The notes under the pieces are model-generated. The model made no database searches. It was given only the letters and a program-made list of their open reading frames with translations, and was not told the origin of the DNA. The translations under genes and the position numbers were made by a program. Below are positions 58,601 through 64,000 of a stretch of 64,000 nt of DNA, piece after piece. This DNA is from Mesotaenium endlicherianum (taxonomy: Eukaryota; Streptophyta; Zygnematophyceae; Zygnematales; Mesotaeniaceae): assembly GCA_009602735.1 (NCBI GenBank), contig WELA01009367.1, positions 52,641 to 116,640 on the forward strand, given 5' to 3'. Positions within the stretch are counted from its first letter, which is position 1, and every line of letters begins with the position of its first letter.

Positions 58601-60655
58601 CACAATGAAGCAAGGGGCTGGCTGCCAGCCCCGACACAGGCAAGCAAGGGGCTGGTTGCCAGCCCCGACAAAAGCACGCAAGGGGCTGGCAGCCAGCCCC
58701 CCTAAGATCAAGCAAGGGGCTGGTTGCCAGCCCCAACACAAGCAATGAAGGGGCTGGTTGCCAGCCCCGACACAATGAAGCAAGGGGCTGGCTGCCAGCC
58801 CCGACACAGGCAAGCAAGGGGCTGGTTGCCAGCCCCGACAAAAGCACGCAAGGGGCTGGCAGCCAGCCCCCCTAAGATCAAGCAAGGGGCTGGTTGCCAG
58901 CCCCAACACAAGCAATGAAGGGGCTGGTTGCCAGCCCCGACACAATGAAGCAAGGGGCTGGCTGCCAGCCCCGACACAGGCAAGCAAGGGGCTGGTTGCC
59001 AGCCCCGACAAAAGCACGCAAGGGGCTGGCAGCCAGCCCCCCTAAGATCAAGCAAGGGGCTGGTTGCCAGCCCCAACACAAGCAATGAAGGGGCTGGTTG
59101 CCAGCCCCGACACAATGAAGCAAGGGGCTGGCTGCCAGCCCCGACACAGGCAAGCAAGGGGCTGGTTGCCAGCCCCGACAAAAGCACGCAAGGGGCTGGC
59201 AGCCAGCCCCCCTAAGATCAAGCAAGGGGCTGGTTGCCAGCCCCAACACAAGCAATGAAGGGGCTGGTTGCCAGCCCCGACACAATGAAGCAAGGGGCTG
59301 GCTGCCAGCCCCGACACAGGCAAGCAAGGGGCTGGTTGCCAGCCCCGACAAAAGCACGCAAGGGGCTGGCAGCCAGCCCCCCTAAGATCAAGCAAGGGGC
59401 TGGTTGCCAGCCCCAACACAAGCAATGAAGGGGCTGGTTGCCAGCCCCGACACAATGAAGCAAGGGGCTGGCTGCCAGCCCCGACACAGGCAAGCAAGGG
59501 CTGGTTGCCAGCCCCGACAAAAGCACGCAAGGGGCTGGCAGCCAACCCCCCTAAGATCAAGCAAGGGGCTGGCAGCTAGCACCCCAAAGAGGAAGCAAGG
59601 GGCTGGCAGCCAGCCCCGACACAAGGAAGCAAGGGGCTGGTTGCCAGCCTCCTCAAAAGCACGCAAGGGGCTGGCAGCCAGCCCCCCTAAGATCAAGCAA
59701 GGGGCTGGTTGCCAGCCCCAACACAAGCAATGAAGGGGCCAGTTGGCAGCCCCGACACAATGAAGCAAGGGGCTAGCAGCCAGCCTCGACACAGGCAAGC
59801 AAGGGGCTGGTTGCCAGCCCCGACAAAAGCACGCAAGGGGCAGGCAGCCAGCACCCCTAAGAGCAAGCAAGGGGCTGATTGCCAGCCCCCCAAAAGCAAG
59901 CAAGGGGCTGGCAACCAGCCCTAACACAAGCAATGAAGGGGCTGGTTGCCAGCCCCGACACAATGAAGCAAGGGGCTGGTTGCCAGCCCCGACACAGGCA
60001 AGCAAGGGGCTGGCTGCCAGCCCCGACACAGGCAAGCAAGGGGCTGGCTGCCAGCTCCGACACAGGCAAGCAAGGGGCTGGTTGCCAGCCCCGACAAAAG
60101 CACGCATGGGGCTGGCAGCCAGCCCCCCTAAGATCAAGCAAGGGGCTGGTTGCCAGCCCCAACACAAGCAATGAAGGGGCAGGTTGCCAGCCCGACACAA
60201 TGAAGCAAGGGGCTGGCTGCCAGCCCCGACACAGGCAAGCAAGGGGCTGGTTGCCAGCCCCGACAAAAGCACGCAAGGGGCTGGTTGCCAGCCCCGACAA
60301 AAGTACACAAGGGGCTGGCAGCTAGCCCCCCTAAGCGCAAGCAAGGGGCTGGTTGCCAGCCCCCCAAAAAGCATGCAAGGGGCTGGCAGCCAGTCCCGAC
60401 ACAAGCAATGAAGGGGCTAGTTGCCAGCCCCAACACAATGAANGTAGCAGCCAGCCCCGACAGAGGCAAGCAAGGGGCTGGCTGCCAGCCCCAACACAAA
60501 AAAGCAAGGGGCTGGTTGCCAGCCCCCCAAAAAGCAAACAAGGGGCTGGCAGCCAGCCCCGACACAAGCAAGCAAGGGGCTGGTTGCCAGCCCCGACAAA
60601 AGCACGCAAGGGGCTGGCAGCCAGCCCCAACAATAGCAAGCAAGGGGCAGGTCGC
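55690..60655. repeat. 34-bp hairpin satellite array with 136-bp and 170-bp higher-order repeats
   Basis: About 145 tandem monomers of ~34 bp: a spacer of type 'acacaagcaagcaa' plus the inverted repeat ggggctgg-NNN-ccagcccc, with an 8-bp stem and a 3-base loop that varies (cag, ttg, ctg, tcg). Monomer variants recur in fixed order. Four monomers form a 136-bp higher-order unit (period seen at 55,800, 55,936, 56,072, 56,208). Five monomers form a 170-bp unit repeated nearly perfectly at 58,384, 58,554, 58,724, 58,894, 59,064, 59,234 and 59,404. Single N bases at 56,854 and 60,443 show unresolved assembly, so the true size may differ. Confidence 0.93.
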
Positions 60656-60682
60656 AAATAGGGCACGAGGGGATGGACGCAC

Positions 60683-60860
60683 CTGAGAGATGTTGGTGGT
60701 GAGGCGCATGAGCGTGAAGACGGCGCCACCTTGTAATACAGAACGGGCTTGAATCACGCCGTCCACTCCAGCTTCGGCCCGTCCGCTGCTGGCCTGGATG
60801 TGTTACAGCCTGAGGAATGCAAGGCAGCAAGGTCCTAAATGCGGAAGTAAGAAAACTTAC
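60683..60860 (-). other. Possible non-coding leader exon of the hAT 1 transposase gene
   Basis: Repeat-free GC-rich block outside the array that ends (minus sense) at a strong donor, ctctcag|gtgcgtcc. A 28-residue open stretch starting MDGVIQARS precedes the donor but is out of phase with the transposase start. The right-hand limit (transcription start) is not defined; promoter sequence should lie between here and 61,287. Confidence 0.4.
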
Positions 60861-61194
60861 GATGAATAGCAGGTGCGAAATGCAAAGAAAGGCGCTAGAA
60901 GTCTCTTAAGTAGGCTCCGCAAAATTGGCCAAAAGGATTGTAGCTTGTAAGATGGGCAGCAACTCAAGCAGATGCACGTTGGAGGCGAAAATTGAAATGG
61001 CTGGTGGCCAAAATATTGGTGAAAAGGCTAGTGACTTTTTTTTAGTTCCCGCCGTTGCTCCACAAACCTGTCAAGATGCACTTGGTAGTTTGAATCCCGT
61101 CAATCGGCGATGTATGCAAAGTCACGAGTGAAACAGAGCGTGCGGTGGCGGACGTGAAGGTGCCAAAACGTTGCTGGGCGGCGCGCACGAATAA

Positions 61195-61287
61195 AAAGTT
61201 AATCGTACGCTTAGTACGAGCGTACCGACGCAGTACGCTTATTTAAGCGTACGAAGGTTGGCCAATACGGCGTACGGCGTAACCCTG
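61195..61287. repeat. Right terminus of hAT 1 with subterminal repeats
   Basis: Carries gtacgctta at about 61,207 and 61,233, plus inverted copies (taagcgtac near 61,244), and ends in the terminal inverted repeat gcgtacggcgtaaccctg. Confidence 0.8.
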
Positions 61288-61295
61288 CAGGCACA
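61288..61295. repeat. Target-site duplication of hAT 1, right copy
   Basis: caggcaca, exact partner of 49,593-49,600; retroelement copy B sequence resumes here. Confidence 0.9.
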
Positions 61296-62093
61296 TTCTC
61301 GCACGGCTCGCCCGCAACCGCTGCTCAAGCGCACTCCTCGACTTACTCGCCACAACGCAGAGCTCGCCGTGGCGGCCCTCCGCATGGCGCCCCATCAACA
61401 CAGTCTGCTGCGCTCCTATCCACCGCCAGCGCACGCCGGCAATCTCGCCCTGGGCTGTCGCCCCCTTCCTACGCCTATCTACACCGCACAGCTCGACGAG
61501 CGTCCCGGCGGCATTGTCCTTGTCGAGCTCTTTGCCGGCATTGCGACCGGGTTGTTGGCCACCCTGCAAGCTGGCATCCCCGTACGTCGGTACGTCTACG
61601 TGGACCCCGATGGCAAGGCGCAGCAGGTTGCCCGCAGGCAGATGGCCTTATGCCACGAGCGTTTCCCAGACCTCTTCCCTGAGCATGCCTTCTACCGCGC
61701 CCAGACTGACTGGCCCATGGATATCCGCGACATTACCGCCGAGCACATCACGCGCCTCGGGCCCATCGACCTCATCATTGCTGGCTGGGAGTGCAAAGGC
61801 TTCTCCATTGCAGAACGGGGCAACGCGCTCGGTGACCCGCGTACGGCCTTGTTCTGGCACCTGCTCCGGTCCTCAACATGGTTGAGGACCGCCAGCCGCC
61901 GCACACGCTCGCCTGGGTGTTGGAGAACGTGGCTGTCCGCCACGATTCTCGGCCCAATGTCAGCGCCGACTTTTCCCTCTGCAGCAGCTACGTCGGCCGT
62001 GAGGCAGTTATTGACGCAGCTCAGATTGGTTCCTTTGCGCATCGTGTGCGCGCCTACTTTACCAACCTGGCCATGCCAGGCACGCTTGAGACA

Positions 62094-62098
62094 TTAGC
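62094..62098. repeat. Target-site duplication of solo LTR, left copy
   Basis: ttagc, repeated at 62,812-62,816; five bases is typical for LTR-element integration. Confidence 0.75.
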
Positions 62099-62811
62099 TG
62101 GAAGGGGGAAGGGTGCGGGGAGTGCGCCCATACACACTCACGCACCCTCACCCGCGAGTGGAGGCGTGCACGAGGACCTTTCCTAGTTGCATACACAAGG
62201 TGGAGTGGCCTGGTGGTATGCCACCCTTGCAAGAGTTAGAGGGCTACATGAGAGAGGAGTGGAAAAGAACTCACTTTATTAAGAAAAGTTGTGTACAAGA
62301 TAAGAAGGTTAGACTAGACTAAGCCCCCTCTACTTCCTTGTGCTTCCCATTTTATCCTTTAACTCTAAGTGTCCTCTCTAGCAAGGTACCTCCAGAACCT
62401 TCTCCTATGGCTCCTTCCATGTACTTGACCTTGCCTAGTTGGACAAGCTAGCACACTCACACGCACACAATCACACTCTAGAATATTCTACTACACAATC
62501 CACTAACTCCTCACGGAGTTTCTAGAAATTCCACGATCACTTTGGCACTCTACGTAATTGTACGTACTTTCTGGAACCCTCATGTTTCAATGTCCTACTT
62601 TCTGGACTCCAACCAAAATTTTCGTCACTGGACCTGTCCTTGTCACTAAATAAAATCTGTGACATTAAAAACTCACTAAAAACTTCCAAAATTCACGACT
62701 ATCTCAATACTTGTCCAAATGACGTGAAATAAAGACCAAAGTTCTTCTAAAATCACACTCTATGCACATAAAATACTAGAAAGAAACAAACTACACTTTC
62801 ATAACCTTACA
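62099..62811. mobile_element. Solo LTR inserted in the methyltransferase region (fossil)
   Basis: A 713-bp block of much lower GC than the flanking coding sequence. It starts tggaaggggg and ends cttaca (TG...CA) between exact 5-bp duplications. It carries no coding sequence. It differs from the other LTRs in the window, so it comes from a third LTR family, presumably left by LTR-LTR recombination. Confidence 0.75.
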
Positions 62812-63199
62812 TTAGCGGCCGTGCATCCACGCCACACGCGCAACGTTGACTCTATCCTCGACGTGGCGCGTCTGGCCCAACGCGTGGTCGCCCTTTCGCA
62901 TCCTTCTCAGGCCCAGTGTGAGGTCCTTTGCGACGTCACGCGGGCGCTTCCTACGTTCGTGAGTCGCTACGACAGCGCGGCCTACGTGGGCGACCAGCGC
63001 GGCATGATCATTGACCTCAAGATTGGCATGTTCCAACGACCCCGTGCCGTGGAGATGGAGCGTGCGATGAGCTTCCCTCCGCACCTCACACAGGTGGACA
63101 GCATCACCGAGGTCAACCGCGTACGTCTCCTTGGCTGGGCTATCAATGCCAACGTCTTGACGTGGCTTCTCCTGCAGACACAGGCCCTGACTCCCCTTT

Positions 63200-64000
63200 A
63201 CGCCCAGGCTCGTCAACCTGAGATGGACCAGTCCTATGACGCCATGGATCGCGATTCCGATGGCAACGGCCGCGCCCCACCTGGTACGACCTGGCATTCC
63301 CAGCGCGAGGGTCCAGCTTCCCAGCAGCCGCGTGCGCCGCGTCCTGGTCCTCCTTCTGGTTCGCTGGGGGGGGACAGGAGGAGACAGGAGTCCTCACAGC
63401 GACCCAAGGAGTTTCGTACCCCGTTTCTTTCTCCACGCTCTCCGCCGCCTACAGGTGGTGCAGGGCATATGGCAGCAGCTGCCGAAAAGAGGGCACCCAA
63501 GGCAGGCCGAGTGCAGCCAGCTGCAGGACAGGTGACGCTTGCAGACACACAGATCACGCCAGCAGCAGGGCAGGAGGCGCCAGCCGGCGCGCAGGAGCCA
63601 CCACCAGCTGTCCCTACTTGGAAGCTGGGGGGGACTCTCACTAGGGCACAGGCTGCTCAACTAACGGCATTGCTGGATGCACGGCGCAGTGCCAGCTTTG
63701 CCAGCGGCATGCACGATCTTGGGCGCTACGCGGGCGACCCTATGAGGATACCCCTCCAGACAGACGTGCCCATCTTCCAGAAGCGCTATCGCTACAGCCG
63801 CTTTGAGGACGACCTGATCAGCACGCAGACTGGCAAGCTAGAGGAGTGTCAGCTCATTTGTGAGTCTGCCTCCACCTGCGCTGCGCCCACAGTCATGCCA
63901 GCTAAGAAGGACGCCTCAGGCAACTGGTCTGAGAAAAGGATGTGCGGTAAGGTCACTGAGCAGGACAGATACCCTATGCCGACCCCTAACGAGATCTTCG
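63200..64000 (+). mobile_element. Linker and start of reverse transcriptase in copy B (fossil, cut by window end)
   Basis: A P/G/Q-rich linker (63,240-63,640) is followed by VPIFQKRYRYSRFEDD and VMPAKKDASGNWSEKRMC...VTEQDRYPMPTPNEIF. These match the Ty3 reverse-transcriptase fingers region (KKKDG..R.CVDYR..N..T..D.YP.P), so RT begins near 63,750 and continues beyond the window. Confidence 0.75.

Larger units (their letters stand above)
53172..60690 (-). other. Presumed giant 5' intron of the hAT 1 transposase gene
   Basis: On the minus strand, acceptor ttattgcag sits just upstream of the start codon (about 53,172). A good donor (ctctcag|gtgcgtcc, near 60,683) ends an exon-like, repeat-free block outside the array. 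The whole satellite array lies between. Two more donor-like junctions with the same cag|gtgcc form occur near 54,660 and 55,063, each next to unique-looking sequence, suggesting duplication of the leader-exon edge during array growth. The leader would be non-coding, because its frame does not join to the transposase frame. Confidence 0.5.
49601..61287 (-). mobile_element. hAT DNA transposon 1, 11.7 kb, apparently intact transposase
   Basis: Bounded by an exact 8-bp target duplication (caggcaca). Termini are inverted: left gagggttacgctgtacgc, right (complement) cagggttacgccgtacgc, 16 of 18 identical, with the CAGGG start seen in many hAT families. Subterminal copies of tacgctta/ttcgctta occur at both ends (about six on the left by 49,710; about four on the right from 61,205), as expected for transposase-binding sites. 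Contents, in minus sense: a presumed leader exon, a giant intron with a satellite array, and a two-exon transposase. It is inserted in retroelement copy B; the retroelement sequence lines up with copy A across the insertion point. Intact ends and coding region imply recent insertion. Confidence 0.93.
61490..63200 (+). mobile_element. DNMT3-like C5-cytosine methyltransferase domain of retroelement copy B (fossil part)
   Basis: Motifs appear in canonical order: I (LVELFAGIATGLLATLQAGI, 61,525), II (RYVYVDPDG), a DIRDITAEHI...GPIDLIIAG segment before motif IV (ECKGFS, with the cysteine, 61,785-61,805), VI (WVLENV, 61,915), and VIII (DAAQIGSFAHRVRAYFTNL, 62,020-62,070). Beyond a solo LTR come IX-X (MERAMSFPPHLTQVD, then VRLLGWAINANVLTWLL, 63,055-63,170). 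GIATGLL, the D(V/I)R...T..HI...GP.DL(V/I)I block and the DA...AHR.R.. block are typical of DNMT3. The motif order argues against plant DRM enzymes, which are circularly permuted. It would methylate cytosines in DNA if it was ever active. Broken as it stands. Confidence 0.82.
42284..64000 (+). mobile_element. Ty3/gypsy-like retroelement copy B carrying a cytosine methyltransferase domain (fossil, runs off window)
   Basis: Parts in order: LTR; gag (43,341-44,540); long A/P-rich spacer (44,540-47,340); aspartic protease (47,340-47,800); acidic and proline-rich linker (to 49,600); [hAT 1 insertion 49,601-61,287]; DNMT3-like methyltransferase (61,490-62,093 and, after a solo LTR, 62,817-63,200); linker; and the start of reverse transcriptase at the window end. 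Integrase and the 3' LTR would be outside. The methyltransferase between protease and RT is not part of the standard Ty3 plan. The element is broken, with several breaks besides the two insertions. Confidence 0.8.

Noticed and set aside
55690-60655. CRISPR-like appearance (regular ~34-bp palindromic repeats)
   Set aside because: There are no unique spacers: the intervening bases repeat in fixed order as higher-order units. The genome is eukaryotic with no cas genes.
53290-60830. Dozens of long open frames on both strands encoding GAGCQP/LLSGLATSPLL-type repeats, up to ~338 codons
   Set aside because: They are translations of the 34-bp satellite, which has few stops in any frame. The same peptide repeats appear in all frames on both strands, with no codon constraint and no single reading favoured.
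62099-62811. Intron within the methyltransferase region
   Set aside because: The boundaries are TG...CA with an exact 5-bp duplication rather than GT...AG, fitting an LTR insertion better.
61490-63200. Host DNA methyltransferase gene rather than a retroelement part
   Set aside because: It is flanked by the family's protease/linker on one side and RT on the other, and copy A shows the same arrangement; no host-type introns or regulatory domains were seen.

Overview
The window is eukaryotic nuclear DNA, probably from a streptophyte (charophyte-grade) alga. It holds two spliced host genes with GT-AG introns: a cytosolic-type cysteinyl-tRNA synthetase and a plant AGO1-type Argonaute split into 22 exons. 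Around them lie chromodomain Ty3/gypsy retroelements, hAT DNA transposons and long (CT)n/(GT)n tracts. A Chara-like genome would fit, but the organism is an inference. Three isolated N bases, two of them inside a satellite array, look like closed assembly gaps.

Layout. 1-4,616: the last four coding exons of the CysRS gene (+), with a minisatellite in one intron that repeatedly copies the 3' splice site. 4,617-6,180: intergenic. 6,180-10,490: a strongly decayed Ty3 chromovirus fossil on the minus strand, followed by its presumed LTR. 10,493-17,171: a younger, nearly whole Ty3 chromovirus on the plus strand. 17,172-19,437: Argonaute upstream region. 19,438-29,762: complete Argonaute gene, 1,050 codons, in frame across every junction. 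29,763-31,280: intergenic.

31,281-64,000 is a nest of mobile elements. An old LTR-retroelement copy (A) is cut at 39,127 by a decayed hAT element (39,128-42,283). That element is itself interrupted by the LTR of a second, larger copy of the same retroelement family (B), which starts at 42,284 and runs off the window. Copy B is interrupted by an 11.7-kb hAT element (49,601-61,287) with an 8-bp target duplication, and by a 713-bp solo LTR (62,099-62,811) with a 5-bp target duplication. The large hAT element encodes an apparently intact 722-residue transposase, and its presumed 5' intron has swollen into a satellite array of about 7.4 kb. The array is built from 34-bp hairpin monomers organised into 136-bp and 170-bp higher-order repeats.

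The most unusual content is in retroelement family A/B. Between its protease and reverse transcriptase it carries a DNMT3-like C5-cytosine methyltransferase domain with motifs in canonical order I to X. Copy A preserves the start of the same domain in the same place, so it belongs to the family rather than to one chance capture. The window thus places a host silencing gene (Argonaute) a few kilobases from retroelements that carried their own DNA-methylation domain. Retroelements are described here only as fossils.
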